Source: an uncultured Ruminococcus sp.
GTDB lineage: Bacteria > Bacillota > Clostridia > Oscillospirales > Ruminococcaceae
Assembly: GCA_900539095.1 (NCBI GenBank)
Contig: UQAR01000043.1
Location: 1 to 18,835, forward strand
Length of the DNA stretch: 18,835 nucleotides
Direction: 5' to 3'
The position numbers were made by a program, and so were the translations under genes. The notes under the pieces were generated by a model. The model was not told the DNA's origin, searched no databases, and worked only from the letters and a program-made list of their open reading frames with translations. Positions 6,685 through 14,665 of the stretch are shown one piece after another. Every line of letters begins with the position of its first letter. Within the stretch, counting starts at the first letter, position 1.

Positions 6685-8049
6685 TTATAAGAAAACATAT
6701 TTCAGCACGAAAAGCACCGCCAGCACATACATGAGAGGAGTGATATCCTTACGCTTTCCGCAAATGAGATTTATAACAACGTATGAGATTATTCCAAGGG
6801 AGATACCCTCTGAAATGCTGTAGAAGAGCGGCATTGAAAGAATACACAGATATGCCGGTATCGCCTTTGTGTAGTTGCCGTCGTCAAACTTTATGTCAGT
6901 GATAGAACTGAACATAAGGAAACCTACAACTATAAGTGCAGGGGCTGTTGCAAATGACGGGATAGCCGTGAAGATAGGTGCAAAGAACATTGACAGTGCA
7001 AAAAGCACTGCTGCTGTGATCGAAGTCAGACCTGTTCTGCCGCCTGCCGCAACGCCTGCTGAGGACTCAACAAATGTTGTGGTCGTGGAAGTGCCAAGGA
7101 CTGCACCTGCTGTTGTGGCAACTGCGTCAGCGAGAAGTGCAGGCTTTATCTGCGGAAGTCTGCCGTCCTCATCAAGCATATCTGCTTTTGAGCACACGCC
7201 GATAAGCGTTCCAAGAGTATCGAAAAGGTCAACGAACAGGAACGAGAACACCACAACGATAAAGTTGAAGATACCTACGCTGTGCATATCAATGTTAAAG
7301 CACTGACCGAATGTTTCGCCAAGCTTTGAAAAGTCCGTAAGTGACATGGTCGGAAAAAGCGAGTTGTAACCGCTCTCGGCGTCAGGAACATACAGTCCCA
7401 CAAGCTGACATATCATGCCGATCACCCATGTTGCGACAATACCGATAAGGATAGAGCCACGGACGTTCTTGATATAAAGGATAATGGTTATGAAAAGTCC
7501 CACGATAGTGAGAAGTGCACAAATGCCTGAGGTGGTGAAATTCTTGCGGAAACCTGTTATGGTAACAAGGGTCGCAGAGCTGTCAACACAAAGTCCTGCA
7601 TTTTGAAGTCCGATAAAGGCAATATAAAGACCGATACCGACAGACACCGCCTTTTTGAGCACCACAGGGATAGCGTTGAATATCGCCTCTCTCACGTTTG
7701 TGAGGGAAAGCACGATGAAAACTATTCCCTCGATGAACACCGCCAGCAGAGCCACCTGCCATGGGTAGCCATAGCCTGCCACAACTGTATAAGCCATATA
7801 AGCGTTAAGTCCCATGCCTGCTGAGAGCACGAACGGCAGATTCGCCATAAGTCCCATGCAAACTGTTCCGATAACAGAGGCTATACAGGTGGCAAGGAGC
7901 ACGGCGGTAGGATCCATGCCCGTGCTGCCGAGAATACTCGGATTTATGGCAAGGATATATGCCATTGTCATGAAAGTCGTCACGCCCGCCATTATTTCAG
8001 TTTTCACGTCGGTGTGATTTTCTTTCAGCTTGAATAATTTTTCCGTCAT
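6685..8049 (-). CDS. NCS2 purine permease (AzgA/PbuG-type)
   Basis: 454-aa polytopic transporter for guanine, hypoxanthine or adenine import by proton symport, by homology with the AzgA/PbuG/PbuO branch of NCS2. Diagnostic stretches are AGVTTFMTMAYILAINP near the N-terminus, LSAGMGLNAYMAYTV (75-89), DLFDTLGTLIGV (274-285) and TFVESSAGVAAGGRTG (325-340). Roughly 12-14 hydrophobic helices are visible. The ATG agrees with the N-terminus usual in the family, but its ribosome site is oddly placed (see the leader hairpin). The gene has its own promoter (8107-8134) downstream of the CotH gene on the same strand. The short leader has no room for a purine riboswitch, often found before pbuG in other Bacillota. 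The exact purine preference cannot be decided. Confidence 0.92.
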   Translation of the reverse strand: MTEKLFKLKENHTDVKTEIMAGVTTFMTMAYILAINPSILGSTGMDPTAVLLATCIASVIGTVCMGLMANLPFVLSAGMGLNAYMAYTVVAGYGYPWQVALLAVFIEGIVFIVLSLTNVREAIFNAIPVVLKKAVSVGIGLYIAFIGLQNAGLCVDSSATLVTITGFRKNFTTSGICALLTIVGLFITIILYIKNVRGSILIGIVATWVIGMICQLVGLYVPDAESGYNSLFPTMSLTDFSKLGETFGQCFNIDMHSVGIFNFIVVVFSFLFVDLFDTLGTLIGVCSKADMLDEDGRLPQIKPALLADAVATTAGAVLGTSTTTTFVESSAGVAAGGRTGLTSITAAVLFALSMFFAPIFTAIPSFATAPALIVVGFLMFSSITDIKFDDGNYTKAIPAYLCILSMPLFYSISEGISLGIISYVVINLICGKRKDITPLMYVLAVLFVLKYVFL

Positions 8050-8057
8050 ATTTTATT

Positions 8058-8084
8058 ATGCCTGCGTTGCAGACATTTCCTCCT
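8058..8084 (-). promoter_or_regulatory. Hairpin between Shine-Dalgarno site and permease start
   Basis: AGGAGG (8079-8084) lies 29 nt before the permease ATG, too far for direct use. Between them an 8-bp hairpin ATGTCTGC-AAC-GCAGGCAT (8058-8076) can form. Folding it out leaves 2 + 8 = 10 unpaired nt. The hairpin also contains a six-codon reading frame (ATG at 8076, MSATQA, TAA TAA) in the permease frame, only 2 nt from AGGAGG. Either a spacing-bridging hairpin or a coupled leader ORF is possible. Confidence 0.55.
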
Positions 8085-8106
8085 TTCAATATGGGGATAC
8101 TATCTT

Positions 8107-8134
8107 ATTATACCGATTTTACAGCATTTTTCAA
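8107..8134 (-). promoter_or_regulatory. Sigma-A promoter of the purine permease gene
   Basis: On the minus strand: TTGAAA (8129-8134), a 16-bp spacer and TATAAT (8107-8112), predicting a start near 8100 and a leader of about 50 nt. No clear terminator for the CotH gene is visible between its stop (8160) and this promoter, so readthrough is possible. Confidence 0.75.
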
Positions 8135-8159
8135 CTATCATTTGTTAATTGAATAAAAA

Positions 8160-9710
8160 TTAATCTTTTATTACCCACTGACTGTTGAGCCAGTAGATGC
8201 GGTTCTCTATCCAGTTGAAAAGGTCCTCCGCAGAGTCAGGACCCCACTCTTCGCCTTTTCTAAGGTCGGCGTCATATTCCTTGAGATACTCACGCTCAGT
8301 CTTTACACAGCCCTGCATGAGCTTATCTTTGTTCATATCCGTCCATTTTTCCTTGACCGTATCCATGAACCAATCCTGCTTGCAGAGAACTATGAACCAT
8401 GGGTTTGAGCGGTCGCCGTTTTTGTTCACAAAATTCTGGTCTGTGAATGCAGCGGCGTAATATTTCTCAGTGCTGTCATTATAAGCCCAGTTAAAATCCC
8501 ATGGAGAAGTAAATTTCAATTTCGGGCACTTGCTGTCTTTTGAAAGATCTACGCACATATAGAAACTTCCCTCGCCGCAGTCATAATCATGGACTATCTC
8601 ATAGAGAATGTACATATCCCTCACGGAATCAATATCCATAACTGCACTTACAGCCTCCTGAGCAGAAGTCGCCTCAGAGTCCACAAGGTCATAATTTTCA
8701 TCGAACTTGTAATACTTGCCGTTCTCGCAAGCCTCATAAACTATCTTGAAAAGTCCGTTGAGATACTTGTCGATAAAATCTATTTGATTTTGCGAATAGA
8801 GGTCATTCTTTATGGAATATTCAGCAGGCACGAACTGCCTTGTTTCACCGTTTATGTCAGTGACCGTGGCATTCTCATAGTCCATGCTTATATAATGATT
8901 GTCCTCTTCGCTTTCGGCATAGTTGTCAAGCTCAAGGTAGTAGCCGATATCGGTATCAGTATAGCCCTCCTCAGGCTCAGAGATATCCACTCTGTTAGGA
9001 TTTATCTGACACTGCTCGCAAAGCTCATAGACACCCTTGAACTCCTCGTTCACATAAAGGTACACAAGCTGACCGTCAGAGCAGAAATTGCCGTCGCCCA
9101 TGATAGTTCTGCCGAAACGGAATGCAATATCGTTTCTAATAAGATCCCAGTCAGATTTCAGCAGCACCCAGCTTTTGCACTCAGCACCGTTATTCAGTCC
9201 CAGCATATTTGTCTTTTTATCAAACTTTATCCTGTATGGCACTTGGTTTGACAGTATCTTGTTCACGTCGCCGTAAAAAGCACTGGAATTTCCCCTGACC
9301 TTGATGCCTGCCGACGCCTCGCTTATCTCCATATCATCGTCGCAGTTAAAAACGTCTACAACGCATGAGGTGTATTTCTCCCTTGACGCAATGAGGTCGT
9401 CAGGTGCAGTTGTGACGCTTATTACAGGAATCTTGCTTTGTGACTGTATCTTTTCCTTAAAGCTGTCTTTCTCCGTTTTGTCAGCACTCAGTCTCTCATA
9501 TGTGGCAGGCTCAGGGTTTATGACCTGCTTTGTTGTTTCAGGCAACGTCACAACAGGTTCAGCCGTTGTGGTGACAGCCTGAGAGTCAGCCGAACTGCTC
9601 TCCGCCTTTGAACTTTCCCCGGTTTCCTTTGCACAGCCTGTCAGCACAGAACCCGTCATGATCAGTGCACAGGCAGCTGCGAATATCCTTTTATCAAAAT
9701 TATTTTTCAT
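8160..9710 (-). CDS. CotH-kinase family surface lipoprotein
   Basis: 516 aa from the ATG at 9710. I prefer this start because it gives a classic lipoprotein signal (basic KNNFDKR, hydrophobic core, lipobox LTGC with C26) and has GGAAAGG 7 nt upstream. The ATG at 9746 would add 12 residues before the signal. A Ser/Thr-rich linker (about 30-65) leads to a CotH atypical protein-kinase domain: KVRGNSS (137-143), WVLLKSDWD and RND (181-194), GVYELCEQ (226-233) and SPWDFNWAY (402-410), which supplies the metal-binding Asp region. CotH proteins phosphorylate Ser residues on spore-coat or surface proteins. This one should act outside the membrane, and its substrate is unknown. In gut Clostridia such proteins are common outside sporulation loci. 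The partner genes beside it suggest no shared pathway. Confidence 0.88.
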   Translation of the reverse strand: MKNNFDKRIFAAACALIMTGSVLTGCAKETGESSKAESSSADSQAVTTTAEPVVTLPETTKQVINPEPATYERLSADKTEKDSFKEKIQSQSKIPVISVTTAPDDLIASREKYTSCVVDVFNCDDDMEISEASAGIKVRGNSSAFYGDVNKILSNQVPYRIKFDKKTNMLGLNNGAECKSWVLLKSDWDLIRNDIAFRFGRTIMGDGNFCSDGQLVYLYVNEEFKGVYELCEQCQINPNRVDISEPEEGYTDTDIGYYLELDNYAESEEDNHYISMDYENATVTDINGETRQFVPAEYSIKNDLYSQNQIDFIDKYLNGLFKIVYEACENGKYYKFDENYDLVDSEATSAQEAVSAVMDIDSVRDMYILYEIVHDYDCGEGSFYMCVDLSKDSKCPKLKFTSPWDFNWAYNDSTEKYYAAAFTDQNFVNKNGDRSNPWFIVLCKQDWFMDTVKEKWTDMNKDKLMQGCVKTEREYLKEYDADLRKGEEWGPDSAEDLFNWIENRIYWLNSQWVIKD

Positions 9711-9729
9711 AATATAGCCTTTCCATTCA

Positions 9730-9739
9730 TTGTGCACAA
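9730..9739. promoter_or_regulatory. Perfect 10-bp palindrome in the CotH gene leader
   Basis: TTGTGCACAA is self-complementary and lies about 25-34 nt downstream of the predicted CotH-gene transcription start (near 9764), between promoter and ribosome site. It could be a repressor operator. No known regulator is assigned. Confidence 0.3.
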
Positions 9740-9769
9740 CGCACATATTTCCAACATACGGCTTATATA

Positions 9770-9798
9770 ATTATAGCATATTGACAAAGATATTACAA
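9770..9798 (-). promoter_or_regulatory. Extended -10 promoter of the CotH-kinase gene
   Basis: On the minus strand: a TG-extended TATAAT (TGCTATAAT, 9778 to 9770) with TTGTAA at 9793-9798 (4 of 6 matches to TTGACA), 17-bp spacing. It interlocks with the divergent reductase promoter, whose -35 lies inside this spacer. Confidence 0.7.
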
Positions 9799-9809
9799 TG
9801 TGCTATAAT
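9781..9809 (+). promoter_or_regulatory. Perfect-consensus promoter of the reductase gene
   Basis: TTGACA (9781-9786), a 17-bp spacer and TATAAT (9804-9809), plus the TG extension at 9801-9802. This matches the sigma-70/sigma-A consensus at every element. Transcription should start near 9816, giving a leader of about 50 nt before AGGAG (9854-9858). Confidence 0.9.
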
Positions 9810-9867
9810 CATAAAAGTTCATGTTATTATTTATGCACTAATCACTATCAGACAGGAGATTTTTACA

Positions 9868-10863
9868 ATGTTCATACCAAATGACAAAAGATACGATAAA
9901 ATGCTTTACAACCGCTGCGGAAAAAGTGGACTTAAACTATCGGCTGTATCGCTGGGATTCTGGCAGAATTTCAGTTTAAAAAACAATTTCGAGAACATGG
10001 AAAAAATGGTGCACACTGCATTCAACAGCGGCATAACACATTTTGACCTTGCAAACAACTACGGCAATCCATATAACGGCTCGGCAGAGGAAAACTTCGG
10101 CAGGATACTTGACCGTGGCATGAGAGAGTTTCGTGACGAGATGTGCATTTCCACAAAGGCGGGCTACGAAATGTGGGCAGGGCCTTATGGGGACAGGAAC
10201 GGTTCACGAAAATATCTCACCGCAAGTCTTGACCAGTCTTTAAAAAGAATGGGACTTGAATATGTTGACATTTTCTATCACCATGTGAGAGATCCTGAAA
10301 CACCTCTTGAGGAAACCGCTTTGGCACTGGACAATGCTGTAAGGCAGGGCAAGACTCTTTATGTGGGCATATCGAATTACAACCGTGCGGACACAGCCGA
10401 AATGCTGAAAATTTTCCGTGAGCTGAAAACGCCGTTTGTGCTCAATCAGCCTTCATATTCCATACTCAACCGCTGGATAGAGGACGACAAGCTTGATGAA
10501 CTGGCAATTTCAGAGGGCTTTGGCATAGCAGTTTTCTCGCCGCTTTATCAGGGCTTTCTCACCAATAAGTACCTCAAAGGTATCCCGGCAGATTCAAGAG
10601 TAGGCAGGGGCGAAACGTGGATTGGAAATGAACTTGACAGCGAAATGATCGAACGGCTTGGAAAGCTTGGTAACATTGCACAGTCGAGAGGTCAGACGCT
10701 TTCGCAAATGGCACTTTCATGGGTGCTGCACAACAAAGCTGTTACAACTGTGCTCATAGGTGCGAGCCGTCCTGAACAGATAACGGAGAACATTGGCTGT
10801 CTTGATCGCCTTGATTTCACCGACGCAGAGCTTGCCGAAATTGACAGACTGGCAAAAAGATAA
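9868..10863 (+). CDS. L-glyceraldehyde-3-phosphate reductase (aldo-keto reductase, YghZ/Gpr-like)
   Basis: 331-aa NADPH-dependent aldo-keto reductase. It resembles E. coli YghZ closely along its whole length: YNRCGKSGLKLSAVSLG at the start, THFDLANNYG, ISTKAGYEMWAGPYG, LDQSLKRMGLEYVDIFY and VLIGASRPEQ near the end. The catalytic tetrad is D60, Y65, K97 and H139. YghZ-type enzymes reduce L-glyceraldehyde 3-phosphate and methylglyoxal-like aldehydes, a detoxification role. The ATG at 9868 has AGGAG 9 nt upstream. A longer in-frame reading from 9730 would run through the promoter and is rejected. It is a single-gene transcript with a perfect-consensus promoter and its own terminator. The physiological substrate in this organism is unproven. 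Confidence 0.92.
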   Translation: MFIPNDKRYDKMLYNRCGKSGLKLSAVSLGFWQNFSLKNNFENMEKMVHTAFNSGITHFDLANNYGNPYNGSAEENFGRILDRGMREFRDEMCISTKAGYEMWAGPYGDRNGSRKYLTASLDQSLKRMGLEYVDIFYHHVRDPETPLEETALALDNAVRQGKTLYVGISNYNRADTAEMLKIFRELKTPFVLNQPSYSILNRWIEDDKLDELAISEGFGIAVFSPLYQGFLTNKYLKGIPADSRVGRGETWIGNELDSEMIERLGKLGNIAQSRGQTLSQMALSWVLHNKAVTTVLIGASRPEQITENIGCLDRLDFTDAELAEIDRLAKR

Positions 10864-10903
10864 CAAAGGCAACACCTCACGATATTTGTGACGCAAATAA
10901 AAA

Positions 10904-10938
10904 AACCGCTGAAGTTTTATACCTCAGCGGTTATTTTT
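10904..10938. terminator. Bidirectional terminator between reductase and polysaccharide operon
   Basis: A 9-bp perfect stem AACCGCTGA (10904-10912)/TCAGCGGTT (10924-10932) is flanked by A-rich sequence on the left and ATTTTTAT on the right. On the minus strand the stem is followed by seven or more T. It ends the + strand reductase transcript and the minus-strand polysaccharide operon, whose last stop codon is at 10937. Confidence 0.9.
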
Positions 10939-12862
10939 ATACTTTGACTGCATTTTCACGTTCAGCACGACTGTTGAACTCTTCAGGGGTGGTGAATGTC
11001 GGAACCATTTTGTGCAGAGCGTTTATCGCTATCTGCTCGTCATTTTTCTGTGCCGCTTTCGTTAAGCTGAAAAGCTGTTCGGCGAACTTTTCCTGATCGA
11101 TATCTATCTGCTTGCCCACGAAAATAAGCTCATTGTCAGTTTTCTGCAAGCCTTCTTCGTTCATGAGCAGCTCTTCCCTTATCTTCTCTCCCGGTCTTAA
11201 TCCCGTGAACTTTATCTCAACGTCCTCATACGGTCTTTTACCATACATTCTTATAAGGTTTTCTGCCAGTGCAACGATACGGACAGGCTTGCCCATATCA
11301 AGAACGAATATCTCGCCGCCCTTTGCAAATGCCGCAGATTCAAGCACAAGGCTCACCGCCTCTGGGATAGTCATGAAATACCTTATTATGTCAGGGTGAG
11401 TTACTGTAACAGGTTTGCCCTGCTCTATCTGACGTTTGAAAAGCGGTATCACAGAGCCGTTTGAACCAAGCACGTTGCCGAAACGTGTTGTCACAAAGTC
11501 TGTACAGCCCTCTTTCTGTTGTGAAAGATACTGTATTATCATCTCGCAGCAGCGTTTTGACGCACCCATAACGTTTGTAGGGTTCACCGCCTTATCGGTA
11601 GATATCATAACGAACTTCTTTACATTATGGAACTGTGCCAGCGACGCCACGTTGAATGTACCCACGATATTATTTTTTATCGCCTCCATTGGAGAGACCT
11701 CCATAAGAGGGACGTGTTTGTGTGCCGCCGCATGGAAAATGATATCAGGCTTATATTTGCCTATTATCTGATTCATTCTGTAATAATCACGAACAGAGGC
11801 GATAAGGGTAACGAGGTCAAGAGAATGACCATATTCCATTATAAGCTCCTGCTGTATCTCGTAGGCATTGTTTTCATAAATATCGACGATTATCACCTGT
11901 CGAGGCTCATATTTGGCTATCTGCCTTACAAGCTCTGAACCGATACTTCCGCCGCCACCTGTTACCATGCAGACCTTGCCGTGTATAAAATCACGGACAT
12001 CCTTATTGTCAAATGTAACAGGCTTTCTGCCCAAAAGGTCCTCGACCTTTATGTCATGGACCTGAGCAAGAAGTTCAGGCTTATTTGAATCCTTAAAAAC
12101 AAGGTCAGAAATAAACGGTATTACCTTTACAGGTATGCTTGTTTTTGAACAAAGGTCAAGTATTCTTTGGCGATCGTCCTCCATGCAGGAAGGGATAGCA
12201 AAAACTATCTGCTCGATATTCATTTGATTGGCATACTTTGCGATCTCGTTAGTCGTGCCCACGACCTCTACACCCTCGATATAAGAGCCTGTCTTTGAAG
12301 TATCGTCATCTATTATGCAGATAGGCAGATAGCTTACCTGATCCGGCTTTGAACGTCTTACCGTTCCGAGCATTTCCCGTATCATGGTCCTGCCCGCTTT
12401 TCCTGCACCTATGACCATTGTACGCTTTACACGCGAACCGTCATGGTTTACCTCTGTTATCTCAATAAACGTCTGCTTAAAAATAAACCTGAATAGGCAC
12501 ACGCCCAAAGCTGTTATCACAACCTGCAATGCTATATAAGCTGGAGGCAGATAATCCTGCGTCACATATATGAGTGCAGTCGCTATAAGCACGCCTGCAG
12601 CACTTCCAGTCAGGCATGATATGTAATCTCTTGCACTGAAATAACGCCACATTTTGCTGTATGCACCAGTTATAAACATCAGTGCCGCACAGCATACCAT
12701 GCTATATACCGCAGATATAAACAGCTGTCTTGGCGTCAGAGAGACGTGGTGCAGTCCTTTGAGCACATAGTCAGAAAGCAACGCCGCCACGACAACTATA
12801 AAAGCGTCGGCAATGCCAAGCACAAGTTTTCTGAATCTGAAATTTTTCAGTAGACCCTTCAT
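10937..12862 (-). CDS. Membrane UDP-GlcNAc 4,6-dehydratase (PglF/WbpM/CapD-type)
   Basis: 641-aa long-form nucleotide-sugar dehydratase. The N-terminal third holds four or five TM helices (about 12-34, 46-67, 84-102, 108-128). A CoA-binding-like Rossmann region follows with GAGKAGR (152-158). The catalytic SDR domain begins at TGGGGSIGSE (301-310). The active site carries STDKAVNPTN (T422, D423, K424) and Met in place of the usual SDR Tyr, M432-G-A-S-K436, the hallmark of the WbpM/PglF/FlaA1 group. Long forms such as PglF make UDP-2-acetamido-4-keto-6-deoxyglucose, precursor of bacillosamine, QuiNAc or FucNAc residues. It is the last gene of the operon, 22 nt after the SDR gene. Its ribosome site AAAGGA is rather distant (about 13 nt). 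The exact product sugar cannot be decided because no aminotransferase or reductase is in view. Confidence 0.9.
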   Translation of the reverse strand: MKGLLKNFRFRKLVLGIADAFIVVVAALLSDYVLKGLHHVSLTPRQLFISAVYSMVCCAALMFITGAYSKMWRYFSARDYISCLTGSAAGVLIATALIYVTQDYLPPAYIALQVVITALGVCLFRFIFKQTFIEITEVNHDGSRVKRTMVIGAGKAGRTMIREMLGTVRRSKPDQVSYLPICIIDDDTSKTGSYIEGVEVVGTTNEIAKYANQMNIEQIVFAIPSCMEDDRQRILDLCSKTSIPVKVIPFISDLVFKDSNKPELLAQVHDIKVEDLLGRKPVTFDNKDVRDFIHGKVCMVTGGGGSIGSELVRQIAKYEPRQVIIVDIYENNAYEIQQELIMEYGHSLDLVTLIASVRDYYRMNQIIGKYKPDIIFHAAAHKHVPLMEVSPMEAIKNNIVGTFNVASLAQFHNVKKFVMISTDKAVNPTNVMGASKRCCEMIIQYLSQQKEGCTDFVTTRFGNVLGSNGSVIPLFKRQIEQGKPVTVTHPDIIRYFMTIPEAVSLVLESAAFAKGGEIFVLDMGKPVRIVALAENLIRMYGKRPYEDVEIKFTGLRPGEKIREELLMNEEGLQKTDNELIFVGKQIDIDQEKFAEQLFSLTKAAQKNDEQIAINALHKMVPTFTTPEEFNSRAERENAVKV

Positions 12863-12884
12863 TTGTTCTCTTCGTCCTTTGATA

Positions 12885-13934
12885 TTATTTGTCTGTCAAT
12901 ATCTGTAATGTTCTTTCTATACCTGTTTCGATAGTGTAAACAGGCTGCCAGCCAAGGGCCTTTATCTTCTTGCTGTCAAGGCGAGCCTTTGTTGCCTTGC
13001 TGTAGCCAAGCTGTTCAGTTTTGTCAGGCAGCTCGAAAACTACCTTTGCACCTGAAAATCCTGCAATAAGTGCCGCAAGGTCTTTAAGTCTGATATCCGA
13101 CTTCTCGTCAGCGATATTGTAAGCCTCACCGTCAACGCCCTTGAGGATAACAGTCAGCAGACCGGTAACAGCGTCAGGGGCATAGGTATAGGAATAATAC
13201 TGATTGCCCTCGCTCTTGAGGACGATATCCTCGCCTGCAATGCCCTTCTTGATAAACTGAGAGATAGCCTTTGTATCTGATTTGAGCATAGTTGCACCGT
13301 AAGAACGTGTAAGTCTAGGGATAACAACGTCCATATCCTTTGCACGTCTGTAAGCCTGACAGAGAGCCTCGCCGCATCTTTTGCTTTCAGGATAGCCTGC
13401 ACGGAGAGTGTTGCAGTCGATATATCCGCAATATTCCTCATCAAAAAGCTCTGTATCTCCACGGTTCTCGCCGTATATCTCGTTTGACGATGCAAATGCA
13501 AAACGCTCTGTGCCATGTTCAGCAGCGAAATCAAGAAGATTTTTCAGACCGATTATATTTGACGCTATCGTGCCAATAGGGTCAGTAGAATAAGCTACAG
13601 GGTGGGTATTGCTTGCCAGATGCAGCAGAAAATCCACCTTTCCCTCATAGCTGTCCAAAGGCAGGTTGATATCATGGGACACGAAAGAGAAAGTGTCCAT
13701 ATCCATATATTCGCCGAAAACGGCCTTAGCCTTTTCCACACTTCTTCCCATAGCGATAACATGGCAGTTCATGCCGTTATTAATATTTCTGTACATAAGC
13801 ACGTCGGTGAGAAAGCTGCCAATAAGACCGCTCGCACCTGTTATAAGAAAGCTTTTACCGTTAAGCTTTTCCCACGGAAGGTCGCAGCCAGCTGCTGCGG
13901 CAACGTCCTGCTTATACTTCAAATTATCTATCAT
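12885..13934 (-). CDS. Extended SDR, NAD-dependent nucleotide-sugar epimerase/dehydratase
   Basis: 349-aa extended short-chain dehydrogenase. The NAD site is GASGLIG (33-39), the catalytic Ser region is SSNEIYG (149-155) and the Tyr-Lys pair is Y181-P-E-S-K185. The overall pattern resembles UDP-glucuronate decarboxylases and dTDP-glucose dehydratases, but I cannot name the substrate. It follows the TarI-like gene by 12 nt, with AAAGGAGT just after that stop and 6 nt before the ATG, so the two are probably co-expressed. Position between a CTP-transferase and a LicD protein suggests it may act on the sugar or alditol moiety those enzymes use, or on a CDP-sugar. That is an inference. The classical TarJ reductase is a medium-chain enzyme, so this protein is not a TarJ homologue. 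Confidence 0.85.
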   Translation of the reverse strand: MIDNLKYKQDVAAAAGCDLPWEKLNGKSFLITGASGLIGSFLTDVLMYRNINNGMNCHVIAMGRSVEKAKAVFGEYMDMDTFSFVSHDINLPLDSYEGKVDFLLHLASNTHPVAYSTDPIGTIASNIIGLKNLLDFAAEHGTERFAFASSNEIYGENRGDTELFDEEYCGYIDCNTLRAGYPESKRCGEALCQAYRRAKDMDVVIPRLTRSYGATMLKSDTKAISQFIKKGIAGEDIVLKSEGNQYYSYTYAPDAVTGLLTVILKGVDGEAYNIADEKSDIRLKDLAALIAGFSGAKVVFELPDKTEQLGYSKATKARLDSKKIKALGWQPVYTIETGIERTLQILTDK

Positions 13935-13946
13935 TACTTGACTCCT

Positions 13947-14663
13947 TTACTTCAGCCAGTTATCCTTATCGGCTTTAAGATAAGCCTTGAACATCTCCAG
14001 GTCGTCCTTAGTTGTGAGCTTGATATTTTTATCAGAGCCTGCTGCAAAATAAAGTCTTTCGCCCAGTTCGACCATCATAGTGTTGGTATATGAAGAGCCG
14101 TAAATGCCTATTTCCTTTTCAAAAGCCTCATGATAAGCCCAATCGAGCTTGCCAAACTTATAAGCCTGAGGAGTAGAAACTCTTCTGAGTGTTTCACGAG
14201 GGATATACTTTGTAGTCGATATCTCATCGTCAACAACAAATATCTGCTCGTTATAAGGCATAGAAGTAACAGCGTTGCCGTACTTTTCGCATTTAAGGAT
14301 AACGTCAGTAAGGACAGTTTCATCAACCAGCGGACGGATACCGTCATGGATTATAACGATATCGTCAGGGCCGCACTTATCCTCAAGGTTATAGACGCCG
14401 TTTCTGATAGACTCCTGACCTGAACTGCCGCCCTTAACTATCCATTTGAGCTTAGTGATACCGAACTGCTTTGCATAAGCCCACACAACGTTCTCCCAGC
14501 CCTCGATACAAACCAACTCGATAGCGTCGATCTGAGGGTGTTTCTGAAAACCTTCAAGGGTGTAGATAAGCACCGGCTTGTCATATACATTGATAAACTG
14601 CTTAGGGATATCCTGTCCCATACGGTGGCCGCTGCCACCTGCGATCAAAACTGCAACATTCAT
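13947..14663 (-). CDS. TarI/IspD-family CTP-dependent cytidylyltransferase
   Basis: 238-aa nucleotidyltransferase that would join CMP to a phosphorylated alditol or similar acceptor. CTP-binding loop GGSGHRMG (9-16) with K21 in PKQF, GGSSGQESIRNG (78-89), metal-site HDGIRP (106-111, D107), R156 in IPRE followed by TPQAYKF, and K215 in IKLTT all match IspD/TarI. GGSGHRMG followed by PKQF resembles TarI (ribitol-5-phosphate cytidylyltransferase) more than isoprenoid IspD. Placement between licD-like and SDR genes also argues for a surface-polymer role. The ATG has AAGGAG 9 nt upstream, inside the end of the LicD gene, with only 2 nt between the genes. The likely product is CDP-ribitol or another CDP-activated polyol, an inference that needs biochemical proof. 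Confidence 0.87.
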   Translation of the reverse strand: MNVAVLIAGGSGHRMGQDIPKQFINVYDKPVLIYTLEGFQKHPQIDAIELVCIEGWENVVWAYAKQFGITKLKWIVKGGSSGQESIRNGVYNLEDKCGPDDIVIIHDGIRPLVDETVLTDVILKCEKYGNAVTSMPYNEQIFVVDDEISTTKYIPRETLRRVSTPQAYKFGKLDWAYHEAFEKEIGIYGSSYTNTMMVELGERLYFAAGSDKNIKLTTKDDLEMFKAYLKADKDNWLK

Positions 14664-14665
14664 TA

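Noticed and set aside
8097..8160. Terminator after the CotH-kinase gene
   Set aside because: The A/T-rich stretch contains CAA/TTG-type pairs only, with no stable stem followed by T on the minus strand.
8589..9251. Long open frame on the + strand opposite the CotH-kinase gene
   Set aside because: No ribosome site or promoter, and it has no recognisable domain. It is explained as a codon-bias shadow of the well-supported minus-strand gene.
9730..9867. Upstream in-frame extension of the reductase
   Set aside because: It begins before the perfect-consensus promoter. YghZ-type proteins start near MFIPNDKRY, which has AGGAG upstream.
13947..14663. Isoprenoid IspD (methylerythritol phosphate cytidylyltransferase)
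   Set aside because: Motifs are shared, but the GGSGHRMG/PKQF form and the location between LicD and SDR genes in a glycan operon favour a TarI-like role. It is kept as a less likely alternative.
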